Assembly (NCBI GenBank): GCA_963678855.1
Contig: OY787448.1
Coordinates: forward strand, 1,674,001-1,738,000
Origin: F22 sp963678855
GTDB lineage: Bacteria > Bacteroidota > Bacteroidia > Bacteroidales > Bacteroidaceae
Length of the DNA: 64,000 nt
Direction: 5' to 3'
The first letter of the stretch is position 1; the number at the start of each line of letters is the position of its first letter. The notes below the pieces were generated by a model. That model was not told the DNA's origin and ran no database searches. It was given only the letters and a program-made list of their open reading frames with translations. Made by a program: the position numbers and the translations under genes. Shown piece after piece: positions 44,439 to 53,070 of the stretch.

Positions 44439-44631
44439 TAAGGCTTGTCTTTTACTGAAGTGTAAACTTATTCAGTATACTTCTTCCTATAATGTAAACC
44501 TATTTCAGTAAAAGACAGGCTCAATCTTTTGTTTCTTTCCTTTGCGCGCGTCGATGCGAACGTTTCCATCAATGGATGCGAACGTTTACAGCCATTGATG
44601 GAAACGTTCGCATCGAGGACGACAAGCCTTA
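44439..44631. repeat. MITE-like or composite palindromic repeat element
   Basis: The 193-bp segment is bounded by 11-bp inverted repeats TAAGGCTTGTC (44439-44449, and complement at 44621-44631). Inside, GCTTGTCTTTTACTGAA (44443-44459) pairs with 44504-44520 (one wobble), and TGTAAAC-containing direct repeats start at 44461 and 44493. The right part holds a perfect 25-bp inverted repeat. It has no ORF. A short non-autonomous mobile element or a folded RNA are both possible. Confidence 0.5.
44551..44616. repeat. Perfect 25-bp inverted repeat with three AACGTT-centred units, period 22
   Basis: Arms 44551-44575 and 44592-44616 are exact complements. The 16-base spacer repeats ATGCGAACGTTT from the left arm, so three AACGTT centres occur at 44559-44564, 44581-44586 and 44603-44608, exactly 22 bp apart. 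The spacing recalls the triple array at 23.9 kb. Confidence 0.85.
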
Positions 44632-44729
44632 CAGCAAGTTTATCGAAGCCAATACGTACATTATAGCGTCTTATTGCTAATCTTTCTGCCTTTTAAAGTC
44701 GATCAGCAAGGTATGAGTATAGATACAAT

Positions 44730-44764
44730 AAAAGGTGTGTACAAATAGCATGTACACACCTTTT
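44730..44764 (-). terminator. Intrinsic terminator after lgt
   Basis: A perfect 14-bp stem, AAAAGGTGTGTACA (44730-44743) with TGTACACACCTTTT (44751-44764), ending in T in the minus direction. Confidence 0.85.
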
Positions 44765-44784
44765 ACATATAACTGATGCAGGGA

Positions 44785-45639
44785 TTAGGCTGCTTGTTTT
44801 TTCTTGCCTAGTCGGAAGATACAGTATAGTCCGATCAGTACGAAAGGAATACTCAATAGTTGACCCATATTCAAGATATCTAGGTTTTGGTCTAGACCTT
44901 CTTGATTCTTCTTGATGAACTCGATAAAGAATCGGAATGTAAAGATATAGGTCAAGCAGAAACCGAACATAAAGCCTCGGTGCAACTTATCTCCGTATTT
45001 TTTCAAAATCCACCATTGGATACCGAAGAGTAGGAAGTAGGCTACAGCTTCATACAACTGCGCTGGATGGCGGTATTCGCCTGGATAGCTGCGTACAAAC
45101 TCAAAGGCCCATGGCACATTCGTTACGTTACCGACAATTTCAGAGTTCATCAGATTGGCTGTGCGGATAAATCCTGCTGTCACTGGTGTGGCTACAGCAA
45201 TCATATCGACCACGTCCATATAATGAAGTTTGGTCTTTCTGCAATATAACGCTAATGAGATAATCAATCCCAATGTACCACCGTGACTAGCTAGTCCTGC
45301 GTAGCCAATCATCTTCCATGAGTCCCATCCAAAACCGGGAGCAACATACTTAATCGGCAAGAACATCTCTATGAAATGTTGTAAATCTGTTAAGTAATAG
45401 CCTGGTTCGTAAAAGATACAGTGACCTAAACGAGCTCCTCCAATAATACCAATCATGGCATAAAGGAATAATGGTTCAAACTTTTCATCCGAGATGCCAC
45501 GCATCTTGTATTGTTTCTGCATGACCCAGTAACTTAGAGCCAGTCCGATAACCCATAACAAGCCATACCAGCGTATGATAATGGGACCTAGATGAAAAAG
45601 GATGGGATTGGGATCCCAGTGCACAAATAGCGTTTCCAT
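44785..45639 (-). CDS. lgt: Prolipoprotein diacylglyceryl transferase
   Basis: Lgt transfers diacylglycerol to the lipobox cysteine of prelipoproteins in the inner membrane. The 284-residue protein has about seven membrane segments. Conserved features are IIRWYGLLWVIGL near the N-terminus, the essential HGG in GLASHGGTLG, and the signature GFIRTANLMNSEIVG (the usual GRxGNFxN form is altered to IRTANLMN but Arg, Asn and Glu remain). The ATG at 45639 gives the family N-terminus METLFVHWDPNPI. Several PUL proteins here are lipoproteins and would need it. It follows ychF by 48 bases. Confidence 0.92.
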   Translation of the reverse strand: METLFVHWDPNPILFHLGPIIIRWYGLLWVIGLALSYWVMQKQYKMRGISDEKFEPLFLYAMIGIIGGARLGHCIFYEPGYYLTDLQHFIEMFLPIKYVAPGFGWDSWKMIGYAGLASHGGTLGLIISLALYCRKTKLHYMDVVDMIAVATPVTAGFIRTANLMNSEIVGNVTNVPWAFEFVRSYPGEYRHPAQLYEAVAYFLLFGIQWWILKKYGDKLHRGFMFGFCLTYIFTFRFFIEFIKKNQEGLDQNLDILNMGQLLSIPFVLIGLYCIFRLGKKKQAA

Positions 45640-45687
45640 ATGGTGTCGATTTAATTGATTTATAGGGTAGGGCACTTGCCCTAAACA

Positions 45688-46791
45688 TTATACGTTGAAG
45701 CGGAAGTGCATGATGTCACCGTCTTCTACCACGTAATCTTTACCTTCTACACTGAGCTTACCAGCTTCTTTAACGGCTGCTTCACTACCTAGTTCGATAA
45801 AGTCGTTGTATTTGATAACTTCTGCACGGATAAAGCCTTTTTCGAAGTCTGTGTGAATTACAGCTGCACATTGTGGTGCTTTCCATCCTTCTTCATACGT
45901 CCAAGCGCGTACTTCTTGGACCCCGCAAGTGAAGTAAGTCTTTAGGTTCAATAGGTGATAAGCGGCCTTAATCAAACGAGCTACACCCGATTCTTCTAGA
46001 CCAATTTCTTCCAAGAACATTTGGCGTTCATCGTACGATTCAAATTCAGCGATTTCACTTTCTGTTTGAGCAGCTACGATAAGGATTTCTGCTCCTTCTT
46101 CTTCAGCTACGGCACGTACTCGATCTACATAAGCATTACCGCTTACTGCACTACCTTCATCTACGTTACATACGTACATCACTGGCTTGCTAGTCAGTAG
46201 GTATAGTTCTTTTGCAGCATCGATTTCTTCTTTGCTCTCAAATTGTACAGAACGAGCTGATTTACCTTCTTCAAGCACTTCTTTATAGGCTTTCAATACC
46301 TTATATTGTACTTTTGCATTTTGGTCACCACCAGTTTGAGCTTGCTTTTCTACACGCTTGATACGGTTATCTACAGTCTCAAGGTCTTTCAATTGTAGCT
46401 CATAATCGATGATTTCTTTGTCACGGATAGGGTCTACACTACCGTCTACGTGAACCACATTATCGTCATCAAAACAACGAAGTACGTGAAGGATAGCGTC
46501 TGTTTCACGGATATTGGCCAAGAATTTATTCCCTAGACCTTCACCTTTGCTGGCACCTTTTACAAGACCAGCGATATCTACGATTTCTACTGTTGTAGGA
46601 ACAACGCGCTGTGGATTGACTTTTTCGGCCAAAGCATTGATGCGCTCATCTGGCACAGTGATTACGCCGACATTTGGTTCGATAGTACAAAACGGGAAGT
46701 TTGCAGATTGTGCCCTAGCGTTGCTTAGGCAGTTAAATAGAGTCGATTTACCTACGTTTGGTAGTCCGACAATACCACATTGTAATGCCAT
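45688..46791 (-). CDS. ychF: Redox-regulated ATPase YchF (OLA1 family)
   Basis: A translation-factor-class P-loop protein that binds ribosomes and prefers ATP. The 367-residue protein starts MALQCGIVGLPNVGKSTLFN (G1), then DIAGLVKGASKGEGLGNKFLANIRE (G3), an inserted coiled coil, and a C-terminal TGS domain ending GDIMHFRFNV. NVDEGSA replaces the guanine-specific NKxD motif, as expected for YchF. It has its own minus-strand promoter and leads into lgt. Confidence 0.95.
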   Translation of the reverse strand: MALQCGIVGLPNVGKSTLFNCLSNARAQSANFPFCTIEPNVGVITVPDERINALAEKVNPQRVVPTTVEIVDIAGLVKGASKGEGLGNKFLANIRETDAILHVLRCFDDDNVVHVDGSVDPIRDKEIIDYELQLKDLETVDNRIKRVEKQAQTGGDQNAKVQYKVLKAYKEVLEEGKSARSVQFESKEEIDAAKELYLLTSKPVMYVCNVDEGSAVSGNAYVDRVRAVAEEEGAEILIVAAQTESEIAEFESYDERQMFLEEIGLEESGVARLIKAAYHLLNLKTYFTCGVQEVRAWTYEEGWKAPQCAAVIHTDFEKGFIRAEVIKYNDFIELGSEAAVKEAGKLSVEGKDYVVEDGDIMHFRFNV

Positions 46792-46828
46792 TTATCTTTC
46801 TTTTAATTGATTATTTTTCTTCTGGATG

Positions 46829-46836
46829 CAAATATA
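46829..46836 (-). promoter_or_regulatory. -7 element of ychF
   Basis: Minus-strand TATATTTG, 37 bases before the ychF ATG. Confidence 0.6.
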
Positions 46837-46860
46837 GGGAATTCTACTGGGAATGAATAC

Positions 46861-46895
46861 AAAAAGCCGAAGCATTTTGGGTGCTCCGGCTTTTT
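46861..46895 (-). terminator. Terminator downstream of the DUF3836 gene
   Basis: AAAAGCCG-A-AGCA pairs with TGCT-C-CGGCTTTT. In minus-strand RNA the odd pair becomes G-U, so it is best as a minus-strand terminator, about 230 bases after the DUF3836 stop. Confidence 0.6.
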
Positions 46896-47124
46896 TAGTA
46901 TGATATACATTTAGTCAACACAAGTCCCTTAGAGGGGCTTTTTTGTCTTTTTCCCTAGACCTAGGGGTTGCTTATCATTTACGATGTGCGTTCCTCAGAA
47001 CGACTTGATGAGAGAGAGTGGGTATGAAGGGATTTGAGAGAGAGAGTTCAGACCCATGTAAATGATAAAATCAACTATTTATTCAATACTTCTTCTTTTC
47101 TTTAGTGTGTACTAAAGAGGTCAA

Positions 47125-47502
47125 TTACTGATCCACAGTCATTGTCATCTCTGGTACAAGCACGTATGCTTCAGTTTTGTTGTTCCACTTGTGGTAAGTA
47201 GTTGTCATTTGCTTACCAGCGTAAGAGTAATGTAGGGCAACTGTTTTAGTCCATGCACCATTGATCCATTTAAGATTCTCTTGTGTTAGGACGCGACCCT
47301 CTGCATCACGAGTGTATGCATACTTCATGAAGTTCACTAACTGACCTTCATTGTTCTTGTACACTGTCTCTTCAACTACTTGACCGTTCTCTTCTGTACT
47401 GTTGTAGATAAGATTGTCATTGTTGCGAGCGTTTGTTTGTACAAATGCAATGTTTAGTACCATACATACAATCATTGCGCTTAGGAATTGTGCTACTTTC
47501 AT
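47125..47502 (-). CDS. DUF3836 family secreted protein
   Basis: A 125-residue exported protein of unknown function. A signal peptide runs to about residue 25 (MKVAQFLSAMIVCMVLNIAFVQTNA). The mature part is rich in tyrosine and charged residues, with a repeat-like beta pattern (YAYTRDAEGRVLTQENLKW, YSYAGKQMTTTYHKW), matching the small DUF3836 family of Bacteroidales. The ATG at 47502 is chosen for the signal peptide. It has its own promoter and is transcribed alone. Confidence 0.75.
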   Translation of the reverse strand: MKVAQFLSAMIVCMVLNIAFVQTNARNNDNLIYNSTEENGQVVEETVYKNNEGQLVNFMKYAYTRDAEGRVLTQENLKWINGAWTKTVALHYSYAGKQMTTTYHKWNNKTEAYVLVPEMTMTVDQ

Positions 47503-47569
47503 ACCTTTTGGTTTTAAATGGTTATTCAAATAATATATCAATTTGTCAAGTGTTACCTTGATTCGGAGG

Positions 47570-47577
47570 CAAATATA
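47570..47577 (-). promoter_or_regulatory. -7 element of the DUF3836 gene
   Basis: Minus-strand TATATTTG, 67 bases before the ATG at 47502. It gives a leader of about 60 bases. Confidence 0.6.
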
Positions 47578-47846
47578 TGGGCTTTTTCTTTATCTGCAAT
47601 AGTAAACACAAGAAAAAGTAGCAAAAAGGTAGTTGGATAACATTCTTTAAGATGGTTGTTAATCGCTTTGCTTACATATTGTTTTTAACCGTGTTACATT
47701 CCTGCATAATAATCTTTCTTTTTATTCAAAAGACACTTTTTTCCTCAAAATTCTCTTTTGTTTTTAGGGTGCTATATGATAAATTGTAAGTAGTCTATGA
47801 TTTAGCCCTACAATTCCCTTATTAACGGTTTCTTTGCTCAAATAAT

Positions 47847-47877
47847 TAGGGTTGAATACATCGTGTATTCAACCCTA
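47847..47877 (-). terminator. Intrinsic terminator after polA
   Basis: A perfect 14-bp stem, TAGGGTTGAATACA (47847-47860) with TGTATTCAACCCTA (47864-47877), 35 bases after the polA stop. Confidence 0.75.
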
Positions 47878-47912
47878 TTATCTAATATATTTCAAACGGT
47901 TACAGTTTCGTA

Positions 47913-50744
47913 CTAATGTGCTTCTAACCAGTTCTCGCCCCAACCGCTTTCTGCAATTAAAGGAACTTTTAAGTCAAGTGCATGTTCCATACATTTGATG
48001 ACGATTTTTTCTACTGTCTCTTTCTCTTTTGGTGCCACGCTGAAATTCAATTCATCGTGTACCTGTAGAATCATTTTGCTTTCTAGCTTTTTAGCTTTGA
48101 ATTGTTTGTCAATCTCTATCATAGCCAGTTTAATGATATCTGCTGCAGTCCCTTGTATAGGTGCATTGATAGCATTACGTTCCGCATAACCACGAACCAC
48201 TGCATTGCGGCTGTTGATATCCGCCAATGTGCGTTTTCTACCTAATAAAGTATAGACGCATTCTTCCTCACGTGCTTTGGCTTTCATATCTTCCATATAT
48301 TCGGCTACCTTAGGATAGGTCTTAAAGTATGCATCAATCAATGCCTTAGCCTCTTTACGGCTCACTTGCATTCGTTCTGAGAGCCCGAATGCAGAGATGC
48401 CATAGATAATACCAAAATTGGCTGTTTTCGCTTTACGGCGCATATCTGCATCTACAAACATAGGCATTACATTATATAGCTTGCTAGCTGTATCGCTGTG
48501 CACGTCGACTCCCGCTTTAAAGGCATTAATCAAATTCTTATCTTCACTTAGGTGAGCCATAAGACGCAGCTCCACTTGGCTATAATCGGCCGAGAAGAAG
48601 AGATGTCCTGGGTGAGGGACAAATGCTTTACGCAGCTTTTTGCCATCTGCATCTCTAATAGGAATGTTTTGTAGGTTAGGATTGCTTGAGCTCAAGCGTC
48701 CTGTAGCTGCTACAGCTTGATTAAAGGATGTATGGATGCGTCCTGTTTCAGGGTTTATCAAGTCGGGTAGAGCTTCTACATATGTGCTTAGCAGTTTCTT
48801 AAGGCCACGGTAGTCTAGGATTTGACCGACAATTTCGTGCTTATCCCGTAGCTTTTCTAGTGTTTCTTCACTAGTTACATACTGTCCAGTCTTCGTCTTC
48901 TTAGGCTTATCACTTAGTTTAAGTGTTTCAAACAAGACTTCCCCTACTTGCTTTGGACTGCTGATATTGAATGGCGTATTGACATGACTACAGATAGTCT
49001 TTTCAATCTCTGCAAGGCGTCCTTTTAGCTCTATCGCAGTTTCAGCAAGTATATCTGTATCTATATATATACCAGTTTGTTCCATGTCAGCAAGGACACG
49101 TAGTAAAGGCATCTCGATCTCGTCGAATATCTTTTTGATATTTTTATCCTCTTCTATCAGTGGAAGCAGGTGATTATATAGTGCTAGGGTGATATCAGCA
49201 TCTTCACACGCATAGTCCACAATACTCTCTTGAGGAATATCGCGCATGCTTTTCTGCTTTTTACCCTTTGGACCGATTAGTTTTTCAATAGGAATAGGTT
49301 GATAGCGCAGTAAGCTTTCAGCCAAGAAGTCCATATTGTGTCTCGCATCTGGCTGTAGTAGGTAGTGAGCAATCATGGTATCCCACAACGGTCCTTCAAA
49401 TTGAGCTCCATAATGGCTTAAAACAATCATATCATACTTGATGTTTTGTCCCACCTTGCAGATCTTCTTATTGTTTAATATAGGGGCTAGGAGACCAACT
49501 TGCTTGGTGGCCTCTTCTTTGTTTTCTGAAATAGCTATATAGACAGCTTCTTTTTCTTGATAACTCAAGCTGATACCGACTAGTTCGGCACGCATAGGCT
49601 CTATATGGGTCGTTTCCGTGTCGATGCAGAATACTTTCTGCTTCTTGATTGTCGCTACATAATCTTTGATCTCCTTGTCTGTTGTAAGCATTTTGTAATT
49701 AGGCTTACGGCTTTCCATAGTAGTCAATGGACCTTTGCTTTCTGGAGCCTCCTCTTCTGTGAATAATGGGGTACTTTTCGCAGCTGCAGGAGTCGATTTG
49801 CTTTGAGGTATAGGGTTGCCAAATAAATCCAGTTGTGCTGGTGCAGCAGGCTGTTGTGCTTCTGCTTGTTTCATTTGACGACGACGCATCATCGTAACAA
49901 ATTCTAGCTCCTTGAACAAAGGGTCTAGTTTGCTTTCATCAGGTGTTTGACGAGCGATTTCTTCTAGATCTAAAGCAACAGGCACATCTGTTTTGATAGT
50001 AACCAGCCATTTACTTTCCTCAATTTGGGCTTTGTTTTCCTCTACTTTTTTCTTCTGAGCACCTTTCAGTTGCTCTGTTTGTTCGAGTAGTGTTTCGATG
50101 CTACCGAATTGGGCAATCAGTTTGGTTGCAGTCTTTGGTCCAATACCTGGACATCCAGGGATATTATCGGCGGCATCGCCTTGAAGGCCAAGGATATCAA
50201 TGACTTGTTCTGTACGTTCCACGCCAAACTTTTCCAGCACTTCAGGGATACCCATGATTTCTGCTGGTTTTCCTCCGTTACTTGGCTTGTACATATATAT
50301 ATTGTCACTCACCAACTGAGCATAGTCTTTGTCGGGAGTCATCATATAGGTTGTCAAACCAGCTTTTTCTGCTTGTTTGGCCAATGTGCCAATTACATCA
50401 TCGGCTTCATACCCTGGGATTTCATATACGGGAATATTGTAAGCAGCTAGCAATTCCTTGATGTATGGAACAGCCTTCTTGATATCTTCTGGGGTAGCAT
50501 CTCTATGCGCTTTGTATTCTGGATAAGCCTCGTGACGGAAAGTAGGTCCAGCAGGGTCAAAGGCTACAGCTATATAGTCTGGATTGGATTTGTTCAAGAC
50601 TTCTTCCAAGGTATTAGCAAAACCTAAAATTGCAGAAGTATTTAAACCTTTGGAGTTGATTCGTGGAGCCCGAATCATGGCATAATAAGCACGGAATATC
50701 AGTGCATAAGCATCAAGTAAGTAGAGCTTTTTCTTTTGTTCCAT
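47913..50744 (-). CDS. polA: DNA polymerase I
   Basis: A 943-residue repair and Okazaki-fragment polymerase with all three activities. The 5'-3' exonuclease is at the N-terminus (LYLLDAYALIFRAYYAM, TPDKDYAQLV). The 3'-5' exonuclease (about residues 360-530) keeps the metal-binding FCIDTETTHIEP, so proofreading is probably active. The polymerase has motif A FFSADYSQVELRLMAHLS, motif B RRKAKTANFGIIYGISAFGLS and motif C QVHDELNFSV. Pro/Ala/Gln-rich linker lies near residues 295-340. It is divergent from the polyprenyl synthase gene. Confidence 0.97.
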   Translation of the reverse strand: MEQKKKLYLLDAYALIFRAYYAMIRAPRINSKGLNTSAILGFANTLEEVLNKSNPDYIAVAFDPAGPTFRHEAYPEYKAHRDATPEDIKKAVPYIKELLAAYNIPVYEIPGYEADDVIGTLAKQAEKAGLTTYMMTPDKDYAQLVSDNIYMYKPSNGGKPAEIMGIPEVLEKFGVERTEQVIDILGLQGDAADNIPGCPGIGPKTATKLIAQFGSIETLLEQTEQLKGAQKKKVEENKAQIEESKWLVTIKTDVPVALDLEEIARQTPDESKLDPLFKELEFVTMMRRRQMKQAEAQQPAAPAQLDLFGNPIPQSKSTPAAAKSTPLFTEEEAPESKGPLTTMESRKPNYKMLTTDKEIKDYVATIKKQKVFCIDTETTHIEPMRAELVGISLSYQEKEAVYIAISENKEEATKQVGLLAPILNNKKICKVGQNIKYDMIVLSHYGAQFEGPLWDTMIAHYLLQPDARHNMDFLAESLLRYQPIPIEKLIGPKGKKQKSMRDIPQESIVDYACEDADITLALYNHLLPLIEEDKNIKKIFDEIEMPLLRVLADMEQTGIYIDTDILAETAIELKGRLAEIEKTICSHVNTPFNISSPKQVGEVLFETLKLSDKPKKTKTGQYVTSEETLEKLRDKHEIVGQILDYRGLKKLLSTYVEALPDLINPETGRIHTSFNQAVAATGRLSSSNPNLQNIPIRDADGKKLRKAFVPHPGHLFFSADYSQVELRLMAHLSEDKNLINAFKAGVDVHSDTASKLYNVMPMFVDADMRRKAKTANFGIIYGISAFGLSERMQVSRKEAKALIDAYFKTYPKVAEYMEDMKAKAREEECVYTLLGRKRTLADINSRNAVVRGYAERNAINAPIQGTAADIIKLAMIEIDKQFKAKKLESKMILQVHDELNFSVAPKEKETVEKIVIKCMEHALDLKVPLIAESGWGENWLEAH

Positions 50745-50808
50745 AATAATTTGAGTTCTTTTAGGGGTAAAAGTACTAAAAACCTCGGTGTTATCTCCAA
50801 GTTTTTAC

Positions 50809-50816
50809 TACTTTTG
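50809..50816 (+). promoter_or_regulatory. -7 element of the polyprenyl synthase gene
   Basis: TACTTTTG fits TAnnTTTG. It overlaps the GTG at 50816, so the ATG at 50834 is the likely start. A minus-strand TACTTTTA at about 50771-50778 may serve polA. Confidence 0.5.
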
Positions 50817-50833
50817 TGTCAAAATTATCTCCT

Positions 50834-51823
50834 ATGTCGACTTTAGATAATATCAAACAACCCATACTCGAAGACATGGCTCTTTTTAATGAGACCATGG
50901 ACAAAGCCTTACATGCTGATGTGCCTTTGTTGGACGTATCTTTGAAATATGTCTCAGAACAGAGGGGTAAGCAAATGAGGCCTATTTTGATGTTTCTATT
51001 GGCCAAGATGTATGGACCTATCCAACAATCGACTATTTATAGCGCTGTGGCTGCTGAGCTTCTACATACAGCTTCTCTTGTTCACGATGATATCGTAGAC
51101 GAAAGTGAGATGCGTCGTGGGGTGAAGTCGTTGTGTGCCAAGATTGGTAGTCAAGCAGCTGTGCTCGTAGGTGATTATATATTATCGACTGCACTGGAAT
51201 ATACGAGCCAGACAAACTCTATTGATATCTTCCGTATTATGTCTGCACTTGGAAAACATCTTGCAGCGGGAGAGATTCTTCAGCTAAACACAATCTCTTC
51301 TCAAGATTTTTCGGAAGATGCTTACTTGGATGTTATTCGTATGAAAACGGCTGTGCTGTTTAAATCATGTGCGGAGATGGCTCTACTTAGTGTCGATGCT
51401 CCTGCAGCTGATATTGAGTTCGCTCTTCAACTTGTGGAGAAGATAGGTTTGTGTTTTCAAATTCGTGATGATATTTTCGATTATCTTCCTGACACGACAA
51501 ATTTAGGCAAACCTACAGGCAATGATATGCTTGAAGGTAAATTGACGTTACCAGCACTTCATGTCTTAAACACAATCGATGATCATGAGATGCACGAGAT
51601 TGCACATAAGATTAAAAGCTTCGAAGCAACGGATGAAGACATTGCGCGTTTCACATATTGGTGTCTTGACAATGGTGGGGTAGAGTATGCTTACAAAAAA
51701 ATGGAGCAATATATGACTGACATCGAATCGGGTGTGAAAGAATTGACTGCACATTGTCAAGATAGTGCTCTTGCTGATTCTTTGATTGGGTATGCACAAC
51801 TTGTAGTCAGAAGACACAACTAG
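50834..51823 (+). CDS. Polyprenyl diphosphate synthase (trans-isoprenyl)
   Basis: A 329-residue all-alpha prenyltransferase that extends allylic diphosphates with isopentenyl diphosphate. The first aspartate-rich motif is LVHDDIVDESEMRRG and the second is QIRDDIFDYLPD; EQRGKQMRP supplies the isopentenyl-binding arginine and lysine. Length and motifs fit long-chain synthases such as those for the menaquinone side chain (octaprenyl/solanesyl type). Chain length cannot be read confidently. The gene is alone and convergent with deoC. Confidence 0.9.
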   Translation: MSTLDNIKQPILEDMALFNETMDKALHADVPLLDVSLKYVSEQRGKQMRPILMFLLAKMYGPIQQSTIYSAVAAELLHTASLVHDDIVDESEMRRGVKSLCAKIGSQAAVLVGDYILSTALEYTSQTNSIDIFRIMSALGKHLAAGEILQLNTISSQDFSEDAYLDVIRMKTAVLFKSCAEMALLSVDAPAADIEFALQLVEKIGLCFQIRDDIFDYLPDTTNLGKPTGNDMLEGKLTLPALHVLNTIDDHEMHEIAHKIKSFEATDEDIARFTYWCLDNGGVEYAYKKMEQYMTDIESGVKELTAHCQDSALADSLIGYAQLVVRRHN

Positions 51824-52175
51824 GCTTTTTTTCTGAGAAAATAAGTCCTCTAGAATTAAATTTTCCTGTACAATTACACGTTTAGCGCAAAATGTCGCTT
51901 AAATTAGACAAGTTTAGGCGATGTGATTTTGACTAATTGTTAGAATGAGCTGATTAAATGTATCAAAGTGATAGGTTTTTGTTCTTGGAAACTTCAAGGG
52001 TTTTACAAAGTGATAGGTTTTTAACTCATTTCTTTCTGTTTGAGTTTTGACTCCTAAAATATGAAATTGGGCTGCAAATTTGATTTGCAGCCCAATTTAC
52101 GTCTAGGAACTCTTCTTTTGTTGGTTGTTTGCTATATTTTCGCTCCTAGCATATTCTTTTGACAAAAATCGTCGA
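51824..52175. other. Gene-free region between the prenyl synthase and deoC
   Basis: The 352 bases contain a 17-bp direct repeat CAAAGTGATAGGTTTTT (51964-51980 and 52006-52022, 42 bp apart) and the shared terminator at 52064-52098. No ORF is credible. Confidence 0.7.
52064..52098. terminator. Bidirectional terminator between prenyl synthase and deoC
   Basis: A perfect 16-bp stem, AAATTGGGCTGCAAAT (52064-52079) with ATTTGCAGCCCAATTT (52083-52098), 3-base loop. Confidence 0.8.
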
Positions 52176-53069
52176 TTAGAAGAATTTAGTTTCCTTACCA
52201 ACGATGTCGCTAAGAAGTAGGTTAGCTAGTCGGCTTGTACCTAGACGGAACAATTTGTTGTCTAGCCATTCTTCGCCAAGTACTTCTTTTACAATTGTGT
52301 AGTACATCGCTGCATCTTCTGGAGTGTTGATACCACCCGCTGGCTTGAATCCAATCTTGTTGCCAGTTTCTTTGTAATATGCTTTGATAGCTTGACACAT
52401 TACGTAAGCTGCTTCAAATGTAGCGGCAGGTTGTTGCTTACCAGTTGATGTTTTGATAAAGTCAGCACCTGAGTACATAGATAGGATAGAGGCAGTCATG
52501 ATATTCTTAGCTGTCTTTAATGCACCTGATTCTAGGATTACTTTCAAGTGTGCTTCACCACAAGCCGCTTTTTGCTCTTGGATTTCTTCACACATATCTT
52601 CGTAATTTCCGTCAAGGAATTTACCTACAGAAATCACGATGTCGATTTCATCTGCACCATTAGCCACAGCAAGACCTACCTCGGCAACTTTCACTTCGAT
52701 GAATGTTTGAGACGATGGGAATCCACCAGCAACACATGCGATATTTACTGAATCTACGTCTAGGGTAGTGCGTACTGTATCTGCGAAATTAGGGTATACA
52801 CAGATGGCAGCTACGTTCTTAAGATCACCATAAGCATGTTGGAATTCGTTCACTTTGCGTGTGAATTCGATGACTTTACGGTCGTGATCTTCTGTAGCAA
52901 GTGTTGTAAGGTCGATGCAGTTAAACAAGAACTTCTTGACATCGTCTGTCATGTTCTCACTTAGCTTTTCTGCTTTCAATTCTGCAACTGCATTTGCTAC
53001 ATCAGCATCAGACAACTCTAGGTTGTACTTGGCTAATGCTTCTTCAATTCTACTGCTTTGATTAGTCAT
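52176..53069 (-). CDS. deoC: Deoxyribose-phosphate aldolase
   Basis: DeoC splits 2-deoxyribose-5-phosphate into glyceraldehyde-3-phosphate and acetaldehyde in nucleoside salvage. The 297-residue TIM-barrel has ADFIKTSTGK with the Schiff-base lysine, GFKPAGGI with the second conserved lysine, and ADEIDIVISVGKFLDG with the proton-relay aspartate. The length is above the short bacterial form (about 220) because of an N-terminal extension of about 60 residues, as in the longer E. coli-like class. It starts one base after the MazG-like gene. Confidence 0.93.
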   Translation of the reverse strand: MTNQSSRIEEALAKYNLELSDADVANAVAELKAEKLSENMTDDVKKFLFNCIDLTTLATEDHDRKVIEFTRKVNEFQHAYGDLKNVAAICVYPNFADTVRTTLDVDSVNIACVAGGFPSSQTFIEVKVAEVGLAVANGADEIDIVISVGKFLDGNYEDMCEEIQEQKAACGEAHLKVILESGALKTAKNIMTASILSMYSGADFIKTSTGKQQPAATFEAAYVMCQAIKAYYKETGNKIGFKPAGGINTPEDAAMYYTIVKEVLGEEWLDNKLFRLGTSRLANLLLSDIVGKETKFF

Positions 53070-53070
53070 A

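Larger units (their letters stand above)
43923..44784. other. 862-base gene-free region between the PUL and lgt
   Basis: No credible gene is visible. From left to right it holds the PUL promoter (43987), a hairpin with 10-bp arms GCAGGTGATT/AATCACCTGC (44140-44171), a long hairpin with T tract (44212-44249), a repeat element with terminal inverted repeats (44439-44631), and the lgt terminator (44730-44764). A minus-strand TAATTTTG at 44262-44269 could start a short transcript through the 44212 hairpin. Confidence 0.7.
46792..47124. other. Structured intergenic region between ychF and the DUF3836 gene
   Basis: The region holds the ychF -7 element (minus TATATTTG, 46829-46836), a terminator-like hairpin AAAAGCCG.../CGGCTTTT (46861-46895), a second hairpin AAGTCCCT/AGGGGCTT followed by T5 in the plus direction (46922-46945), a small CCCTAG/CTAGGG hairpin (46953-46966), and 11-bp inverted arms TTATCATTTAC/GTAAATGATAA at 46972-46982 and 47058-47068 enclosing GA-rich repeats. 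No ORF is evident. Confidence 0.6.
47503..47912. other. Gene-free region between the DUF3836 gene and polA
   Basis: It holds the DUF3836 promoter (minus TATATTTG at 47570-47577, leader about 60 bases) and the polA terminator (47847-47877). The remaining AT-rich 250 bases show no ORF, repeat or structured RNA that I can support. Confidence 0.7.

Noticed and set aside
44439..44631. Integron attC-like or CRISPR-like array
   Set aside because: No conserved attC core sites, no integrase, and repeat units too few and irregular for CRISPR.
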